A stretch of 29,723 bases of DNA from JAUMBM01 sp964441755. GTDB lineage: Bacteria; Bacteroidota; Bacteroidia; Chitinophagales; Saprospiraceae. The position numbers and the translations under genes are program-made. The stretch is from positions 1 through 29,723 of the forward strand of contig CAYTVG010000031.1 of assembly GCA_964441755.1 (NCBI GenBank), in the 5' to 3' direction. Positions within the stretch are counted from its first letter, which is position 1; each line of letters begins with the position of its first letter. This document shows positions 1 through 7,768 of this stretch, one piece after another. Below the pieces are notes generated by a model. The model was not told the origin of the DNA. It saw only the letters and a list, made by a program, of their open reading frames with translations, and ran no database searches.

Positions 1-4
1 CTCC

Positions 5-145
5 GGAAAACACGGTGGCCATTGCTACCCATATCACGCCCCTAACGGGGCTCTAATCCCGTAGGGACGCGATATGGGTAGAAAACACCGGGGCCATTGC
101 TACCCATATCACGCCCCTAACGGGGCTCTAGAAAACACCGGGGCC
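5..145. repeat. Palindromic intergenic repeat, two full units plus a partial one
   Basis: A 39-bp block occurs at 17-55 and again, identical, at 92-130, a period of 75 bp. The linker gaaaacaccggggcc occurs at 81-95 and 131-145, with a diverged form at 5-20. The first unit also holds an inverted repeat, tacccatatc at 26-35 against gatatgggta at 71-80, and an inner cccctaacgggg hairpin (39-50). No reading frame is conserved through it. This looks like a dispersed, REP-like intergenic element of the kind found in multiple copies in Bacteroidota genomes. The window edge may cut off further units. Function is unknown; RNA folding or IS200-like mobilisation are possibilities only. Confidence 0.8.
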
Positions 146-381
146 GTTTTAAGGGAGCCAGATCTCAATACCCATTATATTTGACCAAGAACCCATTTTT
201 TGTCAGCGACATTTTGAATTACACCCGATTTGTTCATACCAAGTTTCCGGATGTACTTCCTACAACCTTTTCGCTGGCTAGCAGTGCCCATGTGCAGCAG
301 CACATCCCTCAGCAGATATACTTCCTGCGTAAATAATAAAAAACGCTCCCTGCCACTTCAGCAAAGCACACCTCCACCCAC
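146..381. other. Intergenic stretch without a recognisable gene
   Basis: I find no supported gene here. On the minus strand a frame stays open for about 60 codons (stop TAA at 175-177, open to about 355) and ends in a lysine-rich tail, but it has no start codon at its head and I recognise no family. It lies directly downstream of the MazG-like gene, so it could be a decayed downstream gene or chance. The plus-strand frame at 230-412 overlaps the end of the MazG-like gene and looks like non-coding translation. Confidence 0.4.
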
Positions 382-711
382 CTACTCGTCATACTTTTTA
401 TTAGAATTGTAAAAATCCTTCACCGGATACTTAGCCTCATTCTTCTGCATCTTTTGCTCAAAAACTGTGTGCAGGTCAAGCTGAAAGCGTTCACAAATCA
501 ACAACAAACTGTACAACACATCACCTATTTCGTCGCCGAGTTTTTCGCGATCAATCTGATCATCAGACTTCCACAGAAACAACTGCAGAAGCTCATTGGA
601 CTCGATACTCAAGTTCATCGCAATATCCTTGGACGTATGAAACTGTTCCCAGTTGCGCTCATCCCGAAACTGAATAACCCGCGCTGTAAGCACTTGCTGA
701 AATTTATCCAT
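382..711 (-). CDS. MazG-like nucleotide pyrophosphohydrolase
   Basis: This small (109 aa) all-alpha NTP pyrophosphohydrolase of the MazG / RS21-C6 superfamily is expected to hydrolyse (d)NTPs to the monophosphate and PPi with Mg2+. The metal-binding signature is visible: E37 and E40 in the helix IESNELLQ, then E61 and D64 in GDEIGDVLY. Length is normal for single-domain members. I start at the ATG at 711 because residues upstream of it have no family character. This start overlaps the stop codon of the HNH gene by 8 bp (ATGGATAA), so translation is probably coupled. Such enzymes either clean the nucleotide pool or lower dNTPs during phage infection; the nuclease partner hints at the latter, but that is inference. 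Confidence 0.85.
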   Translation of the reverse strand: MDKFQQVLTARVIQFRDERNWEQFHTSKDIAMNLSIESNELLQLFLWKSDDQIDREKLGDEIGDVLYSLLLICERFQLDLHTVFEQKMQKNEAKYPVKDFYNSNKKYDE

Positions 712-1651
712 TGTATATGTATTGGTTGTGCCAATCAATAAACTGACGCTGCGGGCGATCCTCAACCGCTTCCGGAAGTAACCTCAGCGGCTGCCCGTGA
801 TACTGGTAGTAGTCCTTACCATTCTCAAAAACTTCTCTTATCCTGCCTGAGACTTCAACCCGATAGTCGCGGGTAATAGTCAGGTAGCCGCTGTCAAACA
901 ACTTATGCATGTCAGCACGCATCAGCAGACCATTGGAAACATAATGAGGCCCTGAAGCCGCATAAGGCTTAATGTGAGCTGCCTCCAGTGCAGGTAAGGT
1001 TTTTTCCCCGGAGATGGCACATTTTCGCTGATAAGCATCCGTGAGCCGAACGCGGAAGGCACCTTGCCCCAGCCTTACCCGCGTCAGGTATTTTTCTGCA
1101 TACCTGACCTCGGCTTCCTCAAGGATAAGCTGGCTTTTACGGGACTCCTCCCGATCAAAAAGATGATACTTTTCAAGTACGATCTCTATCTTTTTCCACA
1201 ATGCACCGCCAACAGTTTCGCTGGTATCGTAAGATTTACCCTGCACGATACTCCTGCTCCAGTTGGCAGGAACTTCAATCCAATCCTCTTTCCGAAAGAA
1301 AATAGGATCTGTGAGCACGATACAGCCTATGTTGGGATTTATCAAAAAACTATTGTCCGCATGCCGATAAGCCGCGATTTTTTGCTTGAACTGCCAGTAA
1401 GATGTCAGACCATTTCTCTCCTGAAATATGTCCCAGGCAACGTCCAGCGGTAGCAGCGTATGTGAACTAAAAAAGCCAAGCCCACCAATAGCATTGTACG
1501 GGCTCTTGAGCTTGAAAACAAAGGGTGCACCAGCAGTCAGCACCCGAAAGGAACCGTGTCCGCCGGGTTGCCAGAAATTAACATCTTCATTCTTCCGCTG
1601 TGAGAGAAAAGAAAACCAAGCATAGTCAGTAACACCCAGATAGTATTTCAT
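704..1651 (-). CDS. HNH endonuclease (HNH_2 type)
   Basis: A 315-aa protein with a C-terminal HNH nuclease domain at about residues 200-260: CAISGEK (from C211), then LEAAHIKPY with the catalytic H226, NGLLMRADMH with N240 and H249, and LFDSGYLTI. This is the pattern of HNH_2 / predicted restriction endonucleases (COG3440-like). Residues 1-195 are an unassigned N-terminal region, probably for target recognition. The ATG at 1651 is the only convincing start. The gene heads a two-gene operon with the overlapping MazG-like gene. No methyltransferase is nearby, so it is not a classical restriction-modification pair; a modification-dependent or solitary defence nuclease is likelier. The exact target cannot be read from sequence. 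Confidence 0.85.
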   Translation of the reverse strand: MKYYLGVTDYAWFSFLSQRKNEDVNFWQPGGHGSFRVLTAGAPFVFKLKSPYNAIGGLGFFSSHTLLPLDVAWDIFQERNGLTSYWQFKQKIAAYRHADNSFLINPNIGCIVLTDPIFFRKEDWIEVPANWSRSIVQGKSYDTSETVGGALWKKIEIVLEKYHLFDREESRKSQLILEEAEVRYAEKYLTRVRLGQGAFRVRLTDAYQRKCAISGEKTLPALEAAHIKPYAASGPHYVSNGLLMRADMHKLFDSGYLTITRDYRVEVSGRIREVFENGKDYYQYHGQPLRLLPEAVEDRPQRQFIDWHNQYIYNG

Positions 1652-1682
1652 GTGTCCTTTATTTTAGGTATATATACGGTAT

Positions 1683-1710
1683 GGCTTTTCTGCCCCCCGG
1701 CAGAAAAGCC
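1683..1710 (-). terminator. Hairpin terminator downstream of the Fic gene
   Basis: A perfect 12-bp stem, ggcttttctgcc at 1683-1694 and ggcagaaaagcc at 1699-1710, with a cccc loop. It lies 48 bp beyond the Fic stop codon and before the HNH gene start. Its A/T-rich arm middle is flanked by GC. Nearly the same hairpin recurs at 2951-2981 after the protease gene. Confidence 0.6.
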
Positions 1711-1758
1711 GCCCCCCACTCATCCGGCCTGCGAAGCAACAAAAGCCTGCCGGTAGTT

Positions 1759-2856
1759 TCAGCAATCAGCAAGCTCATAGTTTGTGCTTCGTCCGCCTGC
1801 TTGTTCTTGTCGCAATATCCCTTTGTCCAGCAAATCTTTGATATCCCGCAGGGCCGTATCGGGCGAACACTTAGCCATCTTTGCCCATTTGGATGATTTC
1901 AATTTTCCGTCAAATCCGTCAAATAGTTTGTTCAGCATCAATCGCTGTCTTTCGTTGAAGGCTGTATGCTCGTGAACTTTCCAAAACTCTATTTTACGGA
2001 ATATTCTTTGCAAAGTCGCCTCTGTTGCTAAAAGCGCATTTTTGAGGCAATGTAAAAACCAGTACATCCATGCCGTAATGTCGCCGCGGCTGTGCTGAAC
2101 TTTCTGCAGCACCGCATAATATTGCTTCCGCTCAACCAACATTTGACTTGACATACTGTAATACCGCTCCGCCGACTTGTCTGCACGGGCAAGCAGTAAA
2201 TCCGTAAGCGCTCTCGCTATCCTGCCGTTGCCATCATCAAAAGGGTGTATGATGATAAACCAAAAATGAGCAACCGCAGCCTGCAGGACAGGATCCATGG
2301 TCGACTGGTCATTGAACCATGTTAAAAACTTATCCATTTCTTCCGCTACCCTGTCGGCAGGAACCGCTTCATAATGGATTTTTTGTTTCCCCATCGCCCC
2401 CGAAACGACCTGCATTTCACTCGTTCTGTAACGACCTGCTTCAATTTTGTACATCCCGCTAAAGCCTGTCGGAAAAAGTGCCGCATGCCACCCAAACAGT
2501 CGTTCGTTGGTCAATGGCTTCCGGTAATTTTGCGTCGCATCCAGCATCATCTCTACAACCCCTTCTACATTGCTGTTGGCAGGAACAAGACCGGCCAGGT
2601 TGATACCCAACTGTATGGCAATCGATGAACGAACCTGCTCATAGTCGAGTTTTTCTCCCTCGATTTCAGCAGATTTGACAACGTCAAGGGTTAAAGTCCT
2701 GAGCGCCGCTTCTTCCCTGTCTGCAAAACCAAGCATATTCATCTGACCAATAAGCCTGCCCTGCAGGTTTCGGACTTCACCGAAAATGGCATTGATCTCA
2801 GCCTCACGCCATGTGAAGGCTGTCCAATGCTCGTGCTGGTAAATGTAATTGGCCAC
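1759..2856 (-). CDS. Fic family protein (AMPylase) with N-terminal inhibitory motif and C-terminal winged helix
   Basis: Fic enzymes usually transfer AMP from ATP to a hydroxyl side chain of a target protein. The catalytic motif HPFDDGNGRIAR is complete at residues 204-215 (H204 catalytic, N210 and R212 for phosphates). A class II style inhibitory motif, SAEIEG at 62-67 ([S/T]xxxE[G/N]), lies in the N-terminal region; E66 would block productive ATP binding. Residues 1-45 match the DUF4172-like start of this subfamily. About 305-360 form a winged-helix-like DNA-binding or interaction module. At 365 aa the length is normal. The start is GTG at 2854-2856, with a TAnnTTTG box just upstream. It is transcribed alone, with hairpins on both sides. 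Its target is unknown; it may be a stand-alone regulator or toxin-like protein restrained in cis. Confidence 0.93.
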   Translation of the reverse strand: MANYIYQHEHWTAFTWREAEINAIFGEVRNLQGRLIGQMNMLGFADREEAALRTLTLDVVKSAEIEGEKLDYEQVRSSIAIQLGINLAGLVPANSNVEGVVEMMLDATQNYRKPLTNERLFGWHAALFPTGFSGMYKIEAGRYRTSEMQVVSGAMGKQKIHYEAVPADRVAEEMDKFLTWFNDQSTMDPVLQAAVAHFWFIIIHPFDDGNGRIARALTDLLLARADKSAERYYSMSSQMLVERKQYYAVLQKVQHSRGDITAWMYWFLHCLKNALLATEATLQRIFRKIEFWKVHEHTAFNERQRLMLNKLFDGFDGKLKSSKWAKMAKCSPDTALRDIKDLLDKGILRQEQAGGRSTNYELADC

Positions 2857-2877
2857 GGTCTAAAGTTGTTGCTGCGG

Positions 2878-2885
2878 CAAATATA
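2878..2885 (-). promoter_or_regulatory. Candidate Bacteroidota -7 box for the Fic gene
   Basis: On the minus strand this reads TATATTTG, matching TAnnTTTG, 21 bp upstream of the Fic GTG. An upstream TTG exists, but at a shorter spacing than usual, so the -33 element is not convincing. Confidence 0.4.
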
Positions 2886-2889
2886 GACA

Positions 2890-2936
2890 TTATTCTCCGC
2901 AAAAATGCGGCGATTATCCCCCTTATTCTCCGCAAA
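2890..2936. repeat. Pair of 14-bp direct repeats upstream of the Fic gene
   Basis: The sequence ttattctccgcaaa occurs at 2890-2903 and again, exactly, at 2923-2936, 33 bp (about three helical turns) apart and immediately upstream of the candidate promoter. That spacing puts both copies on the same DNA face and suits a regulator-binding site, possibly for the Fic protein's own winged helix. This is inference from spacing only. Confidence 0.45.
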
Positions 2937-2950
2937 CCCCCACACAGCAA

Positions 2951-2981
2951 GGCTTTTCTGCCCCCCCCGGGCAGAAAATCC
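2951..2981 (-). terminator. Hairpin terminator downstream of the T9SS metalloprotease
   Basis: Arms ggcttttctgccc (2951-2963) and gggcagaaaatcc (2969-2981) pair with one mismatch around a five-base C loop. It starts 5 bp past the protease stop codon. The stem is nearly identical to the one at 1683-1710, suggesting one dispersed terminator type in this genome. Confidence 0.6.
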
Positions 2982-2985
2982 CCCC

Positions 2986-5900
2986 CTATTTTTTCAACAC
3001 CACCCCACGACTCACACGCCCCCGCGCCGTACGCACCACCACAAAATACACCCCATCCGGCCAGGCGGCCAGCGAAAGCTCGGCCGACACCCGCGGGCCG
3101 CGCCGCGACAGCCGCTCCACCCGCTGCCCCTGGGCCGTATAGATTTCTACCACCACCTCCTCAGCACCGTCCAGCGCCAGCTGCAACAGCAGCGGGCCGC
3201 GACTCGGATTGGGCGTCAACTGAAAATCGAGCAGGCCCGCCACCCCCGACAGGGCCGTCACAAAGCCCACCTCCACCACGGCCGTAGCCGTACAGCCGTT
3301 GGCATCGGTCACCGTGACCGTATACAGCCCGGGCGGCAGCATGCCCGCCACCAGGGTGCTGTCGCCGCTGCTCCACGCATAGCGCAGCGGCGGCGTACCG
3401 CCCTCGGCCACCGCCGTGGCGGTGCCGTTGTCGCCATCCTGCGCAGGCGTAGCCGTAGCGCTGACGCGCAAAAAATCGCCGGCCGGCGGCACCTCCACCG
3501 GCAGACTGTAGGTGCAACTAGCCGCATCGACCACCGTGACCGTATAGCTGCCCGCACACAGCCCCGCGCGCACCGGGCCCCGCCCGCCATCACTCCACAG
3601 GTAGGCCACCTCCCCCACCGCGCCCGTCACAGCCACCGACACCTCCGCCGTACACGGCAGACAGGACGTCTGCAGCACCGACGCGCCGGCCGCCAGGGCG
3701 CAGCCCGCATTGGGCAGCGGCAGCTGGCACACCTCCAGCGACCACTCGACCAGCTCGCCGCCATCAGCAGCCCAGGAGTCAAACACCCGCAGCGTCCACG
3801 TGCCGGCCGGATTTTCTCCGTCAAACACCGACAGCGGCTCCCGCGGCTGGTAGAGGCCGCCATCGACGGGCGGACACGGCAGGCTGCTGTAGGGCAGCAC
3901 CGCCTCGTCGTCGAAGCGCACATCAAAGTTGTCTTCATCCCAGCACACAGGCCCCAGCAGGGCCGCCACCCTGCCCGAAGGGCTGATGAGCGCAAACTGC
4001 AGGTCGTTGATCCAGTCGTGCCGGCCGCGCAGCACCGGCAGGTTGACATCGGTCACCACCCCCGGCGCTGCCAAAGCAAGGGTCGACAGCACCGTGACCG
4101 TATCATCGGCACTGATGGGCAGCGGCAGGTCGGCCGCCGCCACCGTCGTGCACTGTATGGCCGCCGTCGTAAACCGGTACACAGGGCCCCAGTCTCCCGG
4201 GCCGCAGGCGTTGCGCGCCCGCACACGCCAGTAGAGCGTCGCCCCCGCGGGCAGGTTTTCCGGCAAAACATACTCGCCGCCGGCCAGCCCTGCCTGCTCG
4301 AGCAGGCGGGGCGAAAAATCGGGATTGTCGGCCAGCTCCAGGCTGTAGCTGTCGGCTGCCGCCGCCGCCTGCCAGGCCAGCAGGGGCCGCAGCCGGGCGT
4401 TGAGGGCGCCGTCTACGGGCGCCACGGGCTGCACCGCCGCCGGCAGGGCCGGGCTCAGACTGAGCGAAAAGGCGGCCGACTGGCTGCCGCCGCCGGCGCT
4501 GCCCGTGAGCAGCAAGGGGTAAAGCCCCGGCGCTGCTGCGCCCAGACCGCTCAGGCTGAGGGTCGTAGCTGCCCCCGCCGACAGGCTGTCCTGCGCAAAC
4601 ACAGCGCTGACGCCCGCCGGCAGGCCACTGACCGCCAGCCCCGCCTGACCCGCAAAGCCGCTGCCGCTCTCGAGCGAGAGCGCAATCACCAGCGAATCCT
4701 GCCCGCAGGAATTGACCGCCACCGGCTGCGTACGCAGCACAAAATCACGCGCTTCTATGCTAAAATCGCTGTCGGAAATGTCAAAGAAAATGCTGCCCGC
4801 ACACACCACCATCACCCGGGCCGTAGCCGTAGACAGCTGCGGCACCGCTACCACACAATAGCCATTGTTGGGCTGCCCCGCCGCCAGCAGCAGCGGATAG
4901 CTGAGGCCACCGTCGACCGACAGCAGGATGTCGACCGTCTCGCAGCTCACCGGCGCCAACTGCGTATTGGCCACCTCCCAGTATACCCCCTCCTGCCCGC
5001 CGGCAGCCCAGCGGATGCCGGCCGCACTGGGGCTCGACACCACAAACGGCCCCGCCGCATCGCTCACGCGCACAGCCGCCCGGCCATAGTCCACACAGCC
5101 GCCCCCCGGCGCATTGTCGCGTACCGACACGCGAAAGTCGAAGTTGCGCGCCACCGTCGGCAGCACCTCCCAACTGAAAGGCCCGCCACTGGCCAGGGCC
5201 GGCAGGGCCGGAAAGTAACGCCGCGGACTCGCCGCCGGCGGCAGCGTCCGGAAGTTGGGACCCCCGGCATTGTCGGGCAGCGGCGGCTGCACACTCAGCT
5301 CGCTGTCAAACTGCTCCCAGCAGTAGCTGAGCGCATCCCCGTCGGGGTCGGCCGCCGACGCCTCCAAAAAGAAAGGCGTACCCACAGGAATCACATAGGC
5401 CTGCTCGCGCAGCGCCACCACCGGCGGCTGATTGGCCAGCACCACCCGCTCGCCACAGGTATTGCCCTGCCCCAGGGTGATGAAGCGCGACATCTCCTGC
5501 AGGTTGAAGCCGTGAAAATAATCGTGCGAATTGAGCTGCACATTGTCGCCACAAATGCCCGCATACGCCATGATGGTCGAGCCACTGCCCGGCTCCACCG
5601 CCGTCGGGTCATTCTCGTTTTGGTTGCCGCAGCCCCGGAAGGTATGGCTGCCCGCAAACTGGTGGCCAAACTCGTGCGACACATAGTCAATATCAAAAGG
5701 ATCGCCCACCGGCGCCCCAATGCTGGTGACCCCAATGGCTTTGGCCGAAGGACTGCACACCACCCCGTAGCCCGCCAGGCCACCCCCCACCGTACCAAAC
5801 ACATGCCCCACATCATAGCCATCGGTACCAATCAGGCTGTCGATCAGCGCCTGATTTTCGCCCAGCATCAGCCCCACATCCTCATTGGTAAACGGATCCG

Positions 5901-6678
5901 TCGCCGGGTCCAGAAAAATAAGCGTATCATTGGCCGCCACCAGCTCCATGCGCACCGCAAACTCGCGCTCGTACACCCCGTTGACCCGGTTCATGGTGGT
6001 GACCATCGCCCCCAGCACCAGCGGCACGCTCCCCCCGTGAAACTGCGCATACTCGGCCGAGCAGGACAGCGCCAGCCGGTACACCCGCAACTGGCAGTCG
6101 CCCAGACTTTTGCCGCCCGGCGGCAGCATGGGTGAGCCGGCAGGCGCCGCCTCCGCAAAAGCACAGCCAAACACCTTGTGCGGCGGCGGCCGAAAATCTT
6201 TTTTGGCATACACCTGGTACAGCTTGTCCTGCCCGTGGTAGAGCGGGTCGATAAAAATCGTGCCCTGCGGGCTAAAAATCAGGGCGTGAAAGCCCTGGGG
6301 CGTAAGGTCGAGGCGAAAGCTGATGGCAGCATCGTCCAGCCCGCGGCCCGCATAGGTGCGTATGCCCGGATAGCGGTCCGCCAGCCCCTTGTCCATGATG
6401 GGCGACGCCCACACCTGCAGCCGCAGCAGCTCGCCATCCGGCAGCGGCACCTCCACCACCACCGCCGCCGCGCTGCCCTCAAGGGGCGCCCCCGCCAGCC
6501 GCTGCCGCAGACTGTCGAGCGCCAGTGCATAGATGCGCGAAGCCTGCGGCTGTATGCGCTGCTCGCCCCCTGCCGCTGGCGGGGCAGCCACAGGCGTCCA
6601 AAGAGCAGCAGGGCCGCCGGGCTGGGCCGGCAGCAGGCTGGGCAAAAAGAAGGCAACAAGCAGCAGCCAACGGTACAT
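2986..6678 (-). CDS. Secreted zinc metalloprotease with P-domain, SprB-like repeats and T9SS sorting domain
   Basis: A modular exported protease of about 1230 aa. I start at the ATG at 6678 because it begins a good signal peptide (MYRWLLLVAFFLPSLLPAQ); the 54 codons upstream are arginine-rich and lack signal character. Order: pro-region; reprolysin-like (M12B/M43-type) domain at about 185-410 with zinc motif HEFGHQFAGSH at 335-345 and Met-turn TIMAYAG near 368; Ig-like segments; fibronectin-III-like stretch near 760-865; proprotein-convertase P-domain at about 875-982 ending in a WTLRVFDSW-type motif; two SprB-like repeats (about 1005-1065 and 1070-1136, each with SYTVTV/LYTVTV-DA); and a type A T9SS C-terminal domain at about 1149-1230 starting FQLTPNPSRG. 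It should be exported by Sec, pass the outer membrane by T9SS and act at the surface or in the medium. It is very GC-rich and stands alone between terminator-like hairpins. Confidence 0.93.
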   Translation of the reverse strand: MYRWLLLVAFFLPSLLPAQPGGPAALWTPVAAPPAAGGEQRIQPQASRIYALALDSLRQRLAGAPLEGSAAAVVVEVPLPDGELLRLQVWASPIMDKGLADRYPGIRTYAGRGLDDAAISFRLDLTPQGFHALIFSPQGTIFIDPLYHGQDKLYQVYAKKDFRPPPHKVFGCAFAEAAPAGSPMLPPGGKSLGDCQLRVYRLALSCSAEYAQFHGGSVPLVLGAMVTTMNRVNGVYEREFAVRMELVAANDTLIFLDPATDPFTNEDVGLMLGENQALIDSLIGTDGYDVGHVFGTVGGGLAGYGVVCSPSAKAIGVTSIGAPVGDPFDIDYVSHEFGHQFAGSHTFRGCGNQNENDPTAVEPGSGSTIMAYAGICGDNVQLNSHDYFHGFNLQEMSRFITLGQGNTCGERVVLANQPPVVALREQAYVIPVGTPFFLEASAADPDGDALSYCWEQFDSELSVQPPLPDNAGGPNFRTLPPAASPRRYFPALPALASGGPFSWEVLPTVARNFDFRVSVRDNAPGGGCVDYGRAAVRVSDAAGPFVVSSPSAAGIRWAAGGQEGVYWEVANTQLAPVSCETVDILLSVDGGLSYPLLLAAGQPNNGYCVVAVPQLSTATARVMVVCAGSIFFDISDSDFSIEARDFVLRTQPVAVNSCGQDSLVIALSLESGSGFAGQAGLAVSGLPAGVSAVFAQDSLSAGAATTLSLSGLGAAAPGLYPLLLTGSAGGGSQSAAFSLSLSPALPAAVQPVAPVDGALNARLRPLLAWQAAAAADSYSLELADNPDFSPRLLEQAGLAGGEYVLPENLPAGATLYWRVRARNACGPGDWGPVYRFTTAAIQCTTVAAADLPLPISADDTVTVLSTLALAAPGVVTDVNLPVLRGRHDWINDLQFALISPSGRVAALLGPVCWDEDNFDVRFDDEAVLPYSSLPCPPVDGGLYQPREPLSVFDGENPAGTWTLRVFDSWAADGGELVEWSLEVCQLPLPNAGCALAAGASVLQTSCLPCTAEVSVAVTGAVGEVAYLWSDGGRGPVRAGLCAGSYTVTVVDAASCTYSLPVEVPPAGDFLRVSATATPAQDGDNGTATAVAEGGTPPLRYAWSSGDSTLVAGMLPPGLYTVTVTDANGCTATAVVEVGFVTALSGVAGLLDFQLTPNPSRGPLLLQLALDGAEEVVVEIYTAQGQRVERLSRRGPRVSAELSLAAWPDGVYFVVVRTARGRVSRGVVLKK

Positions 6679-6901
6679 AGTCGTCGTTTTTTGTAGGTTG
6701 AAAAAAAGCGCCCGCCGGCGGCAGGCGGCGCGTGGCCGGGAGGCGTTGGGGCGGCTTTTGCGCCTGCGCCTGCAAGCGCAAAAGCCCCCGCAAACAGCCC
6801 GGCCACGCTCCAAGATAAGCAGTATCCGCAGCGCCCGCAAAATCCATAGACAAAAGTGTCCGTTGCCTTGCTTTTGACAAGCCCGGCGGCCGGCGGCCGG
6901 A

Positions 6902-6955
6902 AGCCCCGGGCTAATAACAGGCAGCTTTCAGCGGCCTGCTTTTAGCCCGGAGGCT
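6902..6955. other. Nested inverted repeat upstream of the protease gene
   Basis: agccccgggcta (6902-6913) pairs imperfectly with tagcccggaggct (6943-6955). Inside it, caggc (6918-6922) pairs with gcctg (6934-6938). The structure could end transcription coming from the degraded region to its right, or be a cruciform. There is no direct evidence for either. Confidence 0.35.
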
Positions 6956-7113
6956 GCATGGAATCAACGCAAAACCAGCCTCATACCCCCACCGCCACTA
7001 CCGCTGCCAGTCCGCCCGCCTGACCGCATACACACACGCATCAATCAACTCCCCCGCCTTGACGATCACCTTCTCCAGCCTGCACTGCGGCACAAAATGA
7101 TTTTAGATCCCAC

Positions 7114-7266
7114 ATGGCCAATAACATTCCGCCAAAGAACAAAATTTGCACAATGGAAAGCACCACTGATTTTTGTGCCATCAAAGGCCCCCGCGCCTAC
7201 AAGTGGCCCAAATTATCCGAACTGCACTACAAGCTCTTCAGCACAGGCTTCGACCAAGCCCACTAC
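7114..7266 (+). pseudogene. Fragment of a 3'-5' exonuclease (DnaQ/epsilon-like)
   Basis: From ATG 7114 the frame reads ICTMESTTDFCAIKG, then YKWPKLSELHYKLF and FDQAH. That matches the stretch before the last catalytic histidine/aspartate block of Bacteroidota DnaQ-like exonucleases, where one expects LHxKLF...F..AHDA..DV.A....F.EL. The expected D(A/V)xxDV continuation after the histidine is missing and the following residues are unrelated. The N-terminal DxE part is also absent. It is therefore an internal fragment, on the opposite strand to its neighbours. Family recall is from memory, not a search. Confidence 0.6.
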
Positions 7267-7526
7267 ATCGATTTACCAAACACCATAATACGTGGCTGGA
7301 TTTTGCTTTTGAGCCAAATGGCCCGTTCAACAATAACCAAGCTGGTTGAAACCTACTGTTACGGCACCTCAAAATCGAGCAAAAGTGGCTACCAATCTTC
7401 TAATGTTCAAGGATGCTCAGGAGCATGCGTATAATATTTCTCCACAACGCTCACGAAACACGCCATGAATGTCTTCCAAAACATCATCAAAATTCTTGAA
7501 GGAGAACAGATCTCCTTTCATGCAGG

Positions 7527-7628
7527 CTAAGCTTTCACTATAATTCTTTTGCTGTTCAGAAACACATTCATCTCTTCCAGAATACGCTCTCCTCCCAGCA
7601 CGGGAATGGTAAAAATTTTGATCTGCAT
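7527..7628 (-). pseudogene. 5' remnant of a DGR-associated HRDC-type accessory gene
   Basis: From ATG 7628 the frame reads MQIKIFTIPVLGGER, then ILEEMNVFLNSKRI, then four unrelated codons and a stop at 7527-7529. The first 29 residues match my recollection of the N-terminus of HRDC-domain proteins that sit next to diversity-generating retroelements in Bacteroidota (MQ(I/V)KIFTIP...GGE...EEMN.FLRSKKI). The intact proteins are several times longer and carry a C-terminal HRDC fold, absent here. It lies 178 bp downstream of the lectin-fold target gene, on the same strand, where a DGR accessory gene is expected. Template repeat and reverse transcriptase should follow but are not in the window. Confidence 0.6.
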
Positions 7629-7649
7629 ATTTCACAGTTTGATTGGTTA

Positions 7650-7679
7650 CCACTCGAGCACTCGCCACTCGAGCACTCG
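7650..7679. repeat. Two tandem 15-bp repeats
   Basis: ccactcgagcactcg occurs at 7650-7664 and 7665-7679, head to tail, between the variable-region gene and the HRDC remnant. It is short and may simply be replication slippage. Confidence 0.6.
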
Positions 7680-7768
7680 CCATTGCCGCCATCGCCCCTC
7701 GCGGTCGCGTCGCTGCCGCTCCTGCTCCCAGCTCCGGCGATCGCTTCAATGGCTCGTACCCACTTTCC

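Noticed and set aside
5..145. CRISPR-like array
   Set aside because: Only two full units, with internal palindromes and a non-unique linker shared by both; there are no cas genes and no spacer variety.
175..355. Sixty-codon minus-strand frame as a gene
   Set aside because: No start codon at its head and no recognisable family; kept only as a note on the intergenic region.
2905..6135. Very long plus-strand open frame opposite the protease gene
   Set aside because: It is antisense to a clear multidomain protease; the translation is Arg/His/Gln-rich and arises from the high GC content.
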